64,000 nt of DNA from positions 248,001-312,000 of the forward strand of contig NZ_CP099917.1 of the NCBI RefSeq assembly GCF_030994125.1. The letters run 5' to 3'. The stretch is from Pseudoalteromonas xiamenensis. GTDB lineage: Bacteria; Pseudomonadota; Gammaproteobacteria; Enterobacterales; Alteromonadaceae. The notes under the pieces are model-generated. The model was not told where the DNA came from and searched no databases. It worked only from the letters and a program-made list of their open reading frames with translations. This document shows, piece after piece, positions 1 through 9,408 of the stretch (its first letter is position 1; the number at the start of each line of letters is the position of its first letter). The translations under genes and the position numbers were made by a program.

Positions 1-903
1 CCGCATTTATTGTGTGAAGTCGTTACAGACATGAAAGAGGCGGCAAACGCACTTCGCTGGTGTGTAGGCGAAATGGAACGTCGCTACAAGCTGATGTCTG
101 CATTAGGCGTACGAAACTTAAAAGGCTATAACCAAAAGATTTTAGATGCGAAAGAAGCGGGTTACCCGATTATGGACCCGTTATTTAAAGACACCGATGG
201 TATGGCAGATGGCCCATCTGAACTCGAAAAAATGCCGAGTATTGTTGTTGTAATAGATGAATTCGCCGACATGATGATGATTGTTGGTAAAAAGGTCGAA
301 GAACTCATTGCGCGTATTGCACAAAAAGCACGTGCTGCCGGTATTCACTTAGTCCTAGCAACGCAAAGACCGTCAGTAGATGTAATAACAGGTTTAATTA
401 AAGCAAATATTCCAACCCGGATGGCATTCCAAGTATCCAGTAAAATAGATTCACGGACCATTTTGGATCAACAAGGTGCAGAAAACCTTTTAGGTATGGG
501 TGACATGCTCTATTTACCTCCAGGTACTAGTGTACCAGTTCGTGTGCATGGGGCATTTGTAGATGATCATGAGGTCCACGCGGTTGTGAGTGATTGGAAA
601 GCCCGTGGTAAGCCAAATTATATTGATGAAATTCTTAACGGCGACACGACAGAAGATATGTTATTGCCCGGTGAAGCGTCTTCTGAAGAAGGGGATGGAG
701 AATCAGATCCTCTTTACGACGAAGCGGTATCTTTTGTCATTGAAACAGGCAAAGTGAGTGTATCGAGTGTTCAACGTAAATTACGAGTTGGGTATAACCG
801 TGCCGCGCGCCTAGTGGAACAAATGGAAACGTCGGGTATTGTCAGTGCGCCAGGCCATAACGGTTCACGCGACGTATTAGTACCTCGAGGTGGAGCAAAT
901 TAA
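1..903 (+). CDS. ftsK: DNA translocase FtsK, C-terminal part (5' end outside window)
   Basis: FtsK is the septal DNA pump that clears chromosome termini at division and activates XerCD at dif. The reading frame is open from base 1, so this is the 3' part of a larger gene. What remains is the second half of the RecA-like motor, with the Walker B region [12 protein letters not shown], the [12 protein letters not shown] stretch and the [15 protein letters not shown] stretch. After an acidic linker (about 220-235) comes the winged-helix gamma domain (about 240-295) with [18 protein letters not shown], which reads KOPS sites. Walker A lies upstream of the window. Its TAA stop shares one base with the ATG of lolA, the usual ftsK-lolA-rarA order in gammaproteobacteria. 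Confidence 0.97.
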   Translation, partial: PHLLCEVVTDMKEAANALRWCVGEMERRYKLMSALGVRNLKGYNQKILDAKEAGYPIMDPLFKDTDGMADGPSELEKMPSIVVVIDEFADMMMIVGKKVEELIARIAQKARAAGIHLVLATQRPSVDVITGLIKANIPTRMAFQVSSKIDSRTILDQQGAENLLGMGDMLYLPPGTSVPVRVHGAFVDDHEVHAVVSDWKARGKPNYIDEILNGDTTEDMLLPGEASSEEGDGESDPLYDEAVSFVIETGKVSVSSVQRKLRVGYNRAARLVEQMETSGIVSAPGHNGSRDVLVPRGGAN

Positions 904-1532
904 TGAAAAAGTTAGTTTTAGCGTTATCAATGATTTCTATCTTCGGTGCGGTTCATGTACAAGCTAAGCCCGAGGATGTGGCTAGTTTGAAAGCGAAACT
1001 GAGTGAAATGAAAACCTACTCAGCACAGTTTGTGCAAACTGTTGACGATGAGCAGGGTACACGTGTCATGGAAGGTAAAGGAAAATTACTCCTCGAATCT
1101 CCGTTGAAAATGCGTTGGGAACAACAAGAGCCCGATGAGACTTTGTTTGTCTCTAATGGTAAGCAAGGATTTTACTTTGATAGTTTTGCAGAACAAGTAA
1201 CGGTCATGGATTCAGCTAAATTAGTTGAACAAACACCATTTGTTTTGCTGACATCCACTCAAAGTGAGAGTTGGTTACGCTATGATGTGACAAAAGAAAA
1301 AAGTACTTATGTGATCACACCGATAACGCAAGGCGATAGCCAAGTTGAAAGACTCGTCGTCGCATTCGATGATACAGGGATCCTAAAATCGGTCGTTTTG
1401 ACAGATGTTTCTGGACAACGCTCTACTTATGATTTCTTTGAGGTAAAAACGAACCTTACGATACCTCAATCGAATTTTAATTTTACGATCCCGGAAGGCG
1501 TCTTCGTAGACGATCAAACACCTAGTGAATAA
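903..1532 (+). CDS. lolA: Outer-membrane lipoprotein carrier protein LolA
   Basis: Periplasmic chaperone that takes lipoproteins from LolCDE at the inner membrane to LolB at the outer membrane. The 209-residue product has a Sec signal peptide (about residues 1-21, cleavage after VQA). The mature part shows the LolA pattern: TYSAQFVQTV near the start, GKGKLLLESPLKMRWEQ, then regular beta strands of the half-barrel. Length fits the family. The ATG overlaps the ftsK stop by one base (TAATG) and the next gene starts inside the lolA end, so the three genes are probably translationally coupled. Confidence 0.95.
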   Translation: MKKLVLALSMISIFGAVHVQAKPEDVASLKAKLSEMKTYSAQFVQTVDDEQGTRVMEGKGKLLLESPLKMRWEQQEPDETLFVSNGKQGFYFDSFAEQVTVMDSAKLVEQTPFVLLTSTQSESWLRYDVTKEKSTYVITPITQGDSQVERLVVAFDDTGILKSVVLTDVSGQRSTYDFFEVKTNLTIPQSNFNFTIPEGVFVDDQTPSE

Positions 1533-2862
1533 CAATTTCGGATTTGATTTTGCCCCCGATGTCCGGCCGCTTGCAGCACGCATGCGGCCAACTTCAGTAG
1601 AAACCTATATCGGTCAATCGCATATAATTGGCAGGGGTACACCGCTTTATCAAAGTTTGCTCAAAGGGCAGTGTCATTCACTCATTCTTTGGGGACCACC
1701 GGGTATCGGTAAAACGTCGCTTGCAGAACTTATTGCAAGTACGGTCAAAGCAAAAATCGTAAAATTGTCTGCGGTGACTGCTGGCGTTAAAGAAATCCGA
1801 GATGCTGTAATTGAAGCTAAGAATAATTTAGCGGTATCAGGGTCAAGAACGTTGCTATTTGTCGATGAAGTTCATCGATTCAATAAGGCTCAACAAGACG
1901 CTTTTTTGCCGCACATTGAAGACGGTACGTTTTTGTTTATTGGTGCGACGACAGAAAATCCTTCATTTGCGCTTAACAATGCGATTCTTTCACGTGCACG
2001 AGTATACACCCTAAAAGCACTTAACCACGACGAGTTAAAGCAGGTTGTGACCAACGCACTTAATCATGATGCAGTCCTTTCTCAAAAGCAGATTTCGCTC
2101 GGACAAGAGGTTTTGGAGACTATCGTTGATTGTTCAGAAGGAGATGCTCGTAAGGCGCTTAATTTACTTGAACAAGCCGTAGACGTAACACCTGAAATAA
2201 ATGGTGTTATGCATATCGCTTTTGAACATATCAAAGAGCTACTTGGTCACCATGGCGCTAAATATGATAAATCTGGCGATATCTATTATGATTTAATTTC
2301 TGCTTTTCACAAATCGGTTCGAGGAAGCAGTCCCGATGCCGCTTTGTATTGGTATTGTCGTATTTTGGCAGGCGGTGGTGACCCACTTTATGTCGCGAGA
2401 AGGTTACTTGCTATTGCGACAGAAGATATTGGCAACGCCGATCCAAGAGCGATGCAGGTAGCGCTAAATGCCTGGGACATCTATCACCGAGTTGGGCCAT
2501 CTGAAGGTGAACGTGCAATAGCCCAGGCGACGTTATATCTTGCCTCCGCGCCTAAGAGCAATGCGGTCTACATGGCATTTAATCAAGCGAAGCAAGACGC
2601 GCTTAATGATAAGATGGTCGAAGTTCCTCTACACCTGCGTAATGCGCCGACAAAACTCTTAGCCGAGCTAGGACATGGCGCGGAATATCGGTATGCACAC
2701 GATGAAGCCGGCGCGTTTGCAGCAGGTGAATGTTACTTTCCAGAAAAATTGCAAGATAGAAAGTATTACCAGCCCAGTGAACGAGGTCTTGAAAAACAAA
2801 TTGCTGAAAAACTGCGATACCTGGACGAATTAAACACGAAAAGCGAAAAAAAGAGATATTAA
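1525..2862 (+). CDS. rarA: Replication-associated recombination protein RarA (MgsA)
   Basis: AAA+ ATPase related to clamp loaders that acts at stalled replication forks. Residues 57-64 (GPPGIGKT) are Walker A; the family usually has T where I is found here, a mild change. Walker B is [18 protein letters not shown] (about 110-127), followed by [19 protein letters not shown] with sensor 1 and the arginine finger. The C-terminal part has [11 protein letters not shown] and [17 protein letters not shown], typical of the RarA tetramerisation region. The chosen start is GTG at 1525, overlapping the last 8 bases of lolA; no later start keeps the conserved N-terminus. crcB follows after 2 bases. Confidence 0.95.
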   Translation: MNNNFGFDFAPDVRPLAARMRPTSVETYIGQSHIIGRGTPLYQSLLKGQCHSLILWGPPGIGKTSLAELIASTVKAKIVKLSAVTAGVKEIRDAVIEAKNNLAVSGSRTLLFVDEVHRFNKAQQDAFLPHIEDGTFLFIGATTENPSFALNNAILSRARVYTLKALNHDELKQVVTNALNHDAVLSQKQISLGQEVLETIVDCSEGDARKALNLLEQAVDVTPEINGVMHIAFEHIKELLGHHGAKYDKSGDIYYDLISAFHKSVRGSSPDAALYWYCRILAGGGDPLYVARRLLAIATEDIGNADPRAMQVALNAWDIYHRVGPSEGERAIAQATLYLASAPKSNAVYMAFNQAKQDALNDKMVEVPLHLRNAPTKLLAELGHGAEYRYAHDEAGAFAAGECYFPEKLQDRKYYQPSERGLEKQIAEKLRYLDELNTKSEKKRY

Positions 2863-2864
2863 AA

Positions 2865-3245
2865 ATGCTTCAAACGTATTTAATGATTGCTGTTGGTGGT
2901 GCATCTGGAGCCTGCCTTCGTTATTTTATTAGTGAAATTACGATTAAACTGCTCGGTAAGGGATTCCCTTTTGGTACGTTGCTGGTTAATATTCTTGGTT
3001 CGTTTCTAATGGGAATACTCGTTGGATTGCTCGAGAAACAAGTTGTTTCCGTAAGCCCAACGAAAACGCTAATAGGAATCGGATTTTTAGGAGCGTTGAC
3101 GACTTTTTCGACGTTCTCAATGGACTCACTGTTACTGCTTCAGCAGGGACAGTTTTTTAAAATGGCGCTAAACATCGTATTAAACGTCAGTGTTTGCATC
3201 ACTGTTGCGTGGTTAGGGCTGACTCTCATAGTGCAAAAAGGTTAA
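2865..3245 (+). CDS. crcB: Fluoride channel CrcB/FluC
   Basis: Small dual-topology membrane protein that exports fluoride. The 126-residue product has four hydrophobic segments and the family signatures [11 protein letters not shown] at the N-terminus, [14 protein letters not shown] (with the conserved Asn) and [13 protein letters not shown] with the phenylalanines of the fluoride path. No fluoride riboswitch (crcB motif) precedes it: it starts 2 bases after rarA and 11 bases before serS, so it is expressed from the operon. A single copy is seen, consistent with a homodimer. Confidence 0.94.
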   Translation: MLQTYLMIAVGGASGACLRYFISEITIKLLGKGFPFGTLLVNILGSFLMGILVGLLEKQVVSVSPTKTLIGIGFLGALTTFSTFSMDSLLLLQQGQFFKMALNIVLNVSVCITVAWLGLTLIVQKG

Positions 3246-3253
3246 AGAAATAA

Positions 3254-4549
<1,296 letters not shown>

Positions 4550-4567
4550 TACTTTTATTTCGTAAGT

Positions 4568-4591
4568 AGCCGCCAATAGGCGGCTTTTTTT
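4568..4591 (+). terminator. Rho-independent terminator after serS
   Basis: Stem AGCCGCC / GGCGGCT (4568-4574 with 4579-4585), loop AATA, then six T. It lies 19 bases past the serS stop. Confidence 0.9.
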
Positions 4592-5037
4592 ATTGCTTTA
4601 TCATTACAGATATATGAATGTTTTTTTAAACATCATTATGCAAAAATAAGATCGAAAAATTACAGCTTTTGCATAAATTCCTCAATTTTCTTCAATTACC
4701 GCTTTTTCAATTTAATTGTGAATGACGCACCAAATTTTATCGTTTTTTAACGTTGCAACCTCAGCTAGGTTGTGGTTTATTGAAGGTGAGGTTTGGCCAA
4801 ATCCGCACTGTGGTACGTGAGTATCTGTATGTATAAGTGTTACAAATTGCACTAGATACAACTCTCGTTTTTGTTCAATTAAAAGCAATGAATGTAACCC
4901 TTTCTAATTTCATTGCAATTCAATCCAACTACTTGAGCCACGCTCAAAAACAACAAGTGAAGCGTGTATTAGCTTGAAGTAGGGTAGAAATCTTAATTGT
5001 AATAGTGCCTTCCAGTTTGAAGGCCTCGAACAGAACA
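4592..5037. other. Structured intergenic region before rmf, no gene seen
   Basis: About 445 bases without a convincing ORF. It holds several short perfect hairpins: CAACCT/AGGTTG (4756-4761 with 4767-4772), which competes with AACCTCA/TGAGGTT (4757-4763 with 4787-4793), TTGAGC/GCTCAA (4933-4938 with 4942-4947), and GCCTTC/GAAGGC (5007-5012 with 5019-5024). The last lies 14 bases before the rmf ribosome-binding site. rmf is known to be growth-phase controlled, so a long regulatory upstream region is reasonable; that this region does so is inference. Confidence 0.4.
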
Positions 5038-5055
5038 AAGGTGAGGAATTTACCT

Positions 5056-5226
5056 ATGAAGAGACAGAAAAGAGACCGTTTAGAAAGAGCATTTTCACAA
5101 GGTTTTAAAGCTGGGTTACAAGGGCGGTCTAAGGAACTTTGCCCATACCAACAAATCGAACCCCGCTCCGAGTGGTTGGGTGGTTGGCGTGAAGCAATTG
5201 ATAGTCGAAACATTTTCAAAACGTGA
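5056..5226 (+). CDS. rmf: Ribosome modulation factor RMF
   Basis: Small basic protein that dimerises 70S ribosomes into inactive 100S particles in stationary phase. The 56 residues begin MKRQKRDRLERAF and contain GRSKELCPYQ and RSEWLGGWREA, matching E. coli RMF closely. A longer in-frame ORF begins at 5005, but the AAGGTGAGG ribosome-binding site at about 5038-5046 and the homology both fix the start at ATG 5056. A strong terminator follows within 25 bases, so rmf is a single-gene unit. Confidence 0.96.
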   Translation: MKRQKRDRLERAFSQGFKAGLQGRSKELCPYQQIEPRSEWLGGWREAIDSRNIFKT

Positions 5227-5246
5227 GTTTGATAAGGATTAAGCGA

Positions 5247-5275
5247 AGAGCCCCGAAATATCGGGGCTCTTTGTT
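5247..5275 (+). terminator. Terminator after rmf
   Basis: Ten-base-pair stem AGAGCCCCGA / TCGGGGCTCT (5247-5256 with 5261-5270), loop AATA, then TTGTTT. Confidence 0.85.
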
Positions 5276-5362
5276 TCTAGACGGTATTCACACTCTTTAA
5301 CTATTTATAAATAGCATGTCTTGAATAACTCTATTAGCTGTCTAGAAAATCGAAAGATGAAA

Positions 5363-5390
5363 AACAAAAATCCACCTTTAGGCGGATTTT
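5363..5390 (-). terminator. Terminator after fabA
   Basis: On the minus strand the RNA forms AATCCGCC / GGTGGATT with loop TAAA and one G-U pair, then a T-rich tail. On the plus strand the same position is an A-C mismatch, so the element serves fabA rather than rmf. Confidence 0.75.
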
Positions 5391-5416
5391 TATTTTCAAT
5401 GAGCGTAACAAGTCGA

Positions 5417-5932
5417 TTAAAACGCGCTAGTATCTTGGAAAAGACCGACTTTTAAATCTTTCGCTTCATAGATAACACGTCCATCAACCTCAACCGTTCC
5501 ATCAGCCATGCCCATAAAGAGTTTACGCTTGATAACACGTTTCATATCGATTCGGTAAGTTACTTTTTTCGATGTTGGTAGAATTTGGCCGGTAAACTTA
5601 ACTTCGCCTACACCTAACGCGCGACCGAGACCCGGACCACCAGACCAACCTAAGAAGAAACCAACCAACTGCCACATCGCATCCAAACCTAGACAACCAG
5701 GCATCACAGGATCACCTTTAAAATGGCATGCAAAAAACCAAAGATCAGGATTAATATCCAATTCTGCAATAATTTGGCCTTTACCAAATTCTCCACCGTT
5801 GTCGTTGATTTCAACGATACGATCCATCATAAGCATGTTATCGCTTGGGAGGCGACAGTTGCCTTCACCAAACATTTCACCGTTACCACATTGGATAAGT
5901 TCTTCTTTTGAATAGCTGTTTTTAGGTTCCAT
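5417..5932 (-). CDS. fabA: 3-hydroxydecanoyl-ACP dehydratase/isomerase FabA
   Basis: Makes trans-2- and cis-3-decenoyl-ACP, the branch point of anaerobic-type unsaturated fatty acid synthesis with FabB. The 171-residue hot-dog protein matches the E. coli enzyme in length. The active-site His lies in [14 protein letters not shown] and the Asp in [18 protein letters not shown]. fabB is not in this window. A FabR-type palindrome lies 36 bases upstream of the ATG, so repression by FabR in response to unsaturated acyl-ACP/CoA is likely. Confidence 0.97.
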   Translation of the reverse strand: MEPKNSYSKEELIQCGNGEMFGEGNCRLPSDNMLMMDRIVEINDNGGEFGKGQIIAELDINPDLWFFACHFKGDPVMPGCLGLDAMWQLVGFFLGWSGGPGLGRALGVGEVKFTGQILPTSKKVTYRIDMKRVIKRKLFMGMADGTVEVDGRVIYEAKDLKVGLFQDTSAF

Positions 5933-5968
5933 ATCTCTTGTTCTTCGCTTAGAAATTGCTGCTACTTT

Positions 5969-5986
5969 AGCTTACACTTGTACGCT
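5969..5986 (-). promoter_or_regulatory. FabR-type operator upstream of fabA
   Basis: The 18-base sequence AGCTTACACTTGTACGCT is a near-perfect palindrome and differs at one base from the FabR (YijC) consensus half-sites AGCGTACA / TGTACGCT. The site is 36-53 bases before the fabA ATG, where such operators overlap the promoter. Confidence 0.75.
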
Positions 5987-6114
5987 AAACAACTCTGAAC
6001 AGTTAGAGTAGTCTATAAATTCAACAACAAATAATCAGATTAAGAATTATTCGCGATTTTTCCAATGAATTTCTTTATAATCTAACCTTCAACTTACTAC
6101 TCTATAGGCTGTTT

Positions 6115-6969
6115 ATGATACTTTTTGTAAACGATTTAACTGTCATTGATTTTTCTTATCTTTGTAATCAACGAGGCCCTGTCGGTGAAAGCTGGATCGT
6201 TGATGTCGTCTTACATGGTAATCTGAATGAAGAATCAATGGTGTTAGACTTTGGGTTAGTAAAAAAACAAATTAAACGTATCATAGATGATTCTATTGAT
6301 CATAAATTAGCAATACCGACTGGATTAAGCGGTCGTTATGAATTGTCAAATGACCGCGTAGAAGTAGAATATGAGTTTAACGGTCATCATTTCGCAATGA
6401 ATGCCCCAAAATCATCAGCGTGTTTTGTAACAGGCGACAGTGTTGATATCCAAAGTACTATAGCGTTCTTAAAATCCATAATCCTTCCTGCCTTACCAAG
6501 TAATGTGAAAGACATTGAATTCACGTTAAGACCTGAGCAGAGCCGAAGCTTCTATTATCACTACAGCCATGGTCTCAAAAAGCACGATGGAAACTGTCAG
6601 CGGATTGTACATGGCCACCGTTCACTTATTGAAATTGAACTTGATGGCATTTCAATGCCTCGTTTACAAAAGGAACGCGCTGATAAATGGCAAGACATCT
6701 ACTTAGGTAGCGAAGAAGATCAAGTATCGGCAGAATCACTTAAGTACGTTGTAGCAAAACCAGAAGACTACTGCTTTGCATATGAATCAACTCAAGGCTA
6801 TTTCGAACTTGCGATTGCCAAAGAACGTTGCGATATCTTACCTTGTGATTCAACTGTCGAATGTATTGCAGACTACCTTGCCCAAGAAGTAAAAAAAGAG
6901 TACCCGGATAAAAAAGTGAAAGTAAAAGCATACGAAGGAGTTGGTAAAGGTGCGATTTCGTTGGCTTAA
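6115..6969 (+). CDS. 6-pyruvoyl/6-carboxytetrahydropterin synthase-like protein, two PTPS-type halves
   Basis: The second half has a zinc and catalytic signature of the PTPS/QueD family: His152, Cys161 and the HGH pair at 166-168 (YSHG...CQRIVHGHR). QueD makes 6-carboxy-tetrahydropterin for queuosine synthesis. The first half (about 1-70) also looks PTPS-like: VLDFGLVKKQIKRIIDDSIDHK matches the DFG...DHK stretch, but it lacks the HGH ligands. At 284 residues it is about twice the length of QueD. The real substrate is uncertain. The 3' end overlaps the M23 peptidase gene by 20 bases, suggesting coupled translation. Confidence 0.75.
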   Translation: MILFVNDLTVIDFSYLCNQRGPVGESWIVDVVLHGNLNEESMVLDFGLVKKQIKRIIDDSIDHKLAIPTGLSGRYELSNDRVEVEYEFNGHHFAMNAPKSSACFVTGDSVDIQSTIAFLKSIILPALPSNVKDIEFTLRPEQSRSFYYHYSHGLKKHDGNCQRIVHGHRSLIEIELDGISMPRLQKERADKWQDIYLGSEEDQVSAESLKYVVAKPEDYCFAYESTQGYFELAIAKERCDILPCDSTVECIADYLAQEVKKEYPDKKVKVKAYEGVGKGAISLA

Positions 6970-7801
6970 AGCAGTTTATTTAGCTTGCACATTGACTGGT
7001 TTTTCAATTCAAGCACAAGAGGTAGAACTAAAAGGAAGTCTTACGCAAGGCGGGTTAGTGATCGGGCACCTTGGTGACCTGACAAACGTTTCATTAAATG
7101 GGAAGACTCTGAGACACACCAAAGACGGCTATTTCGTCTTTGGGTTTGCCCGCGACGCTGCTCCAACCGCTGAACTTAACTGGACTGACCGAAACGGTCA
7201 GTCTTACAGCAAAGTAATAAAAGTTGCACAACGCGAATTCAAAATTGACAGGGTAAATGGTGTTGAGAAAAAATACGTTTCACCACCTGAAGCTGTCTTA
7301 GAACGGATCCGGAATGACTCAAAAAAGGTTACAGAAGCTCGCTCTGGTTTTAGCGAGAAGCGATTTTTCTTAGACCCGTTTTATCAGCCTGCAGAAGGTC
7401 GCATATCTGGGGTATATGGGAGCCAACGCGTGTTTAACGGTGTGCCCAAGAACCCACATTATGGCCTTGATATAGCAAATAAAATAGGCACGCATGTCTA
7501 TGCACCAGCATCAGGAACCGTTGTTTTAGCAGAGCCGGATCTTTATTACAGTGGCGGTACTGTCATTATCGATCATGGTTTTGGTGTTACTTCGACTTAC
7601 CTGCATTTAAGTAAATTGCACGTGAAAGCAGGGGATGAAGTTACCACAGGTAAACATTTTGCCGATATTGGAGCGACAGGCCGAGTTACTGGGCCACACC
7701 TAGATTGGCGACTAAACTGGTTTAACGAGCGACTAGATCCCGCTCTTATAATGAAAGAAACTTTAGCAGTTAAAGAAGCAAAAAATGACGTTAAGCGCTG
7801 A
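6950..7801 (+). CDS. M23 family metallopeptidase (LytM-type, periplasmic)
   Basis: Predicted periplasmic peptidoglycan endopeptidase or LytM-like activator. I place the start at GTG 6950: the AAGGAG at 6935-6940 is 9 bases away, while the upstream TTG at 6941 directly touches it. A signal peptide follows (RFRWLKAVYLACTLTGFSIQAQ region). The catalytic domain (about 140-275) has HYGLDIA, the HLS of STYLHLSKL and TGPHLDWRLNWF. The last normally reads HxH in LytM peptidases; here it is HLD, which I recall from a subgroup with the WRxNWF ending. Activity therefore needs proof. The gene overlaps its neighbours on both sides. Confidence 0.85.
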   Translation: MRFRWLKAVYLACTLTGFSIQAQEVELKGSLTQGGLVIGHLGDLTNVSLNGKTLRHTKDGYFVFGFARDAAPTAELNWTDRNGQSYSKVIKVAQREFKIDRVNGVEKKYVSPPEAVLERIRNDSKKVTEARSGFSEKRFFLDPFYQPAEGRISGVYGSQRVFNGVPKNPHYGLDIANKIGTHVYAPASGTVVLAEPDLYYSGGTVIIDHGFGVTSTYLHLSKLHVKAGDEVTTGKHFADIGATGRVTGPHLDWRLNWFNERLDPALIMKETLAVKEAKNDVKR

Positions 7802-8210
7802 GCAAATTATTGAAAAAAGAATCAAAGATTCGGTTACTTATGTAACAAAAACGGTTTTCCCAAGTCGTACAAACCACCACAATACCTTGTTTGGTGGAGA
7901 CGCACTTGCTTGGATGGACGAAGTCGCATTTATTGCTGCCACGCGCTTTTGTCGAAAGCCTCTCGTTACGATTTCATCGGATAGAGTTGATTTTAAAGAA
8001 GCAATCCCTGCAGGCACGTTTGCTGAATTGGTCGCAGAAGTTGTTTATGTAGGCAATACCAGTTTAAAGGTAGATGTAAATATTTATTTGGAAAGAATGC
8101 ACAAAGACGACAAGCATTTAGCAATTTCAGGTTCATTTACCTTTGTTGCCGTTGACGATAACCACCGTCCTACGCCTGTGGTATGTGACAAAATGATCAA
8201 CGGTTTTTAA
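7785..8210 (+). CDS. Acyl-CoA thioesterase, hot-dog fold (YciA/BACH-like)
   Basis: The 141 residues form a single hot-dog domain. The stretch NHHNTLFGGDALAWMDEVA carries the conserved Asn and Asp of acyl-CoA hydrolases, and RVDFKEAIPAGTF is the second family signature. Such enzymes hydrolyse fatty acyl-CoAs in the cytoplasm; chain-length preference cannot be read from sequence. The start overlaps the M23 gene by 17 bases, making this the last gene of a three-gene unit. Confidence 0.88.
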   Translation: MTLSAEQIIEKRIKDSVTYVTKTVFPSRTNHHNTLFGGDALAWMDEVAFIAATRFCRKPLVTISSDRVDFKEAIPAGTFAELVAEVVYVGNTSLKVDVNIYLERMHKDDKHLAISGSFTFVAVDDNHRPTPVVCDKMINGF

Positions 8211-8228
8211 AAGCCTTTTCTTTAAAAC

Positions 8229-8257
8229 AAGTCATCAGAGATTGCATCTGATGACTT
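8229..8257. terminator. Hairpin between convergent genes
   Basis: Eleven-base-pair perfect stem AAGTCATCAGA / TCTGATGACTT with a 7-base loop. There is no long T run on either side, so terminator function for the thioesterase or the response-regulator gene is probable rather than certain. Confidence 0.5.
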
Positions 8258-8268
8258 AACACACTGGG

Positions 8269-9309
8269 TCAAAATACTGAAAACGTTTCTTTTTTAACGC
8301 AATCGAAGTCTACATGCGGTTCAAACGTACCTTCAACTACGGCATACGTAATACTTTCGAGAATAATTTCGATTTCTACTTTAATGCGATTTGGATCGTG
8401 AAATTTATCTGTCGGTACCCAGACACAGACTTCTTTCTTATGAGGGTCTCGAATACAGACGACATTTTTGTATAGATTTCTTAATTCAGATTTCAAACGC
8501 TGCAGTTGCGCTCTATCAAGCAAATCGGTCGTGAATACGTAAAACTCTTCCCACTTCCTTAAGAAGATTGTCAATTCTGAAAGCGCATTAAAAAATGACT
8601 GATTGTCTTGTATAACGACAGAAGAAAAACCTTCAATCTCGATAACATGTTTGTTTTTAATACGAGCCTGCCGCTTGAGTGTTACAAGGCCAAATACAGG
8701 GGCTACTAGCGTTAATGGATCATGAGGGTGCTCCAACAATGAATGTATTAATTCATTCCCTCTATCAACAGACAACAGTACATCAAAAATAAGTTTACTA
8801 TCGGATAAGTGAAGATTCGATTTGGTAATGGCTAGAGAGTCGTCAATTTCAATCACAACTGAATGTTCAGAAGTGTAGAGTTGTGTGACCGTGGATTCAT
8901 TGTGGCGCTTTTCATATTCATTTAATGCAACGTCAATAACATCGTAAAGCGCTTCATTTTTCCAAGGTTTGTGCAAAAACTTAAACGCAACACCTAGATT
9001 TATCATCTCTACCAGCATGTCAGCATCGGTATAGCCACTGAGGATCAATCCAACAGTATCTGGCGAAATGTCGCGAACGTTTTTTAATAGGTTGTTCCCG
9101 TTCATAAGAGGCATTCGAAAATCAGATATCACTAAATGAACGTCATGATTTCCGATATAGTCTAGTGCTTCCGAAGGGACTGAAAAGCAAGTGATGTTAA
9201 AGCCAAATTGCCGTAAGGCTCTTTCCAGCGTTTTCAATATTGGTATTTCATCGTCTACAAGGACAATAGAGTAGTGGCTGTATATTGCTGAATTGGTATC
9301 AAGAGTCAT
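8269..9309 (-). CDS. Response regulator, REC domain plus unrecognised C-terminal domain
   Basis: Residues about 13-130 form a CheY-like receiver domain with the acidic pocket DDE (19-21), phosphoacceptor Asp63 in ISDFRMPLMNG, Ser/Thr in LSGYTD and Lys in LHKPW. This KPW subtype resembles the receiver of the REC-EAL protein encoded just upstream. Residues 140-346 match no family I can name: no HTH, GGDEF, EAL, HD-GYP or kinase motif. It ends a minus-strand run of signalling genes, 100 bases after the REC-EAL gene. An output role such as protein-protein signalling is only a guess. Confidence 0.8.
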   Translation of the reverse strand: MTLDTNSAIYSHYSIVLVDDEIPILKTLERALRQFGFNITCFSVPSEALDYIGNHDVHLVISDFRMPLMNGNNLLKNVRDISPDTVGLILSGYTDADMLVEMINLGVAFKFLHKPWKNEALYDVIDVALNEYEKRHNESTVTQLYTSEHSVVIEIDDSLAITKSNLHLSDSKLIFDVLLSVDRGNELIHSLLEHPHDPLTLVAPVFGLVTLKRQARIKNKHVIEIEGFSSVVIQDNQSFFNALSELTIFLRKWEEFYVFTTDLLDRAQLQRLKSELRNLYKNVVCIRDPHKKEVCVWVPTDKFHDPNRIKVEIEIILESITYAVVEGTFEPHVDFDCVKKETFSVF

Positions 9310-9408
9310 ACGTCACACCTCAAAATTCGGTTTTACTATAAAACTATAGTAACTACTCATCGGTAATTGAAACTTTTTGCTACACAATTCCATGTAATTT
9401 AGCGTTGT

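Noticed and set aside
2865..3245. Fluoride riboswitch before crcB
   Set aside because: Only two bases separate crcB from rarA, leaving no room for an aptamer, and none was seen inside rarA.
4944..5219. Minus-strand ORF opposite rmf
   Set aside because: It is a shadow of rmf and its leader, with no ribosome-binding site or family features.
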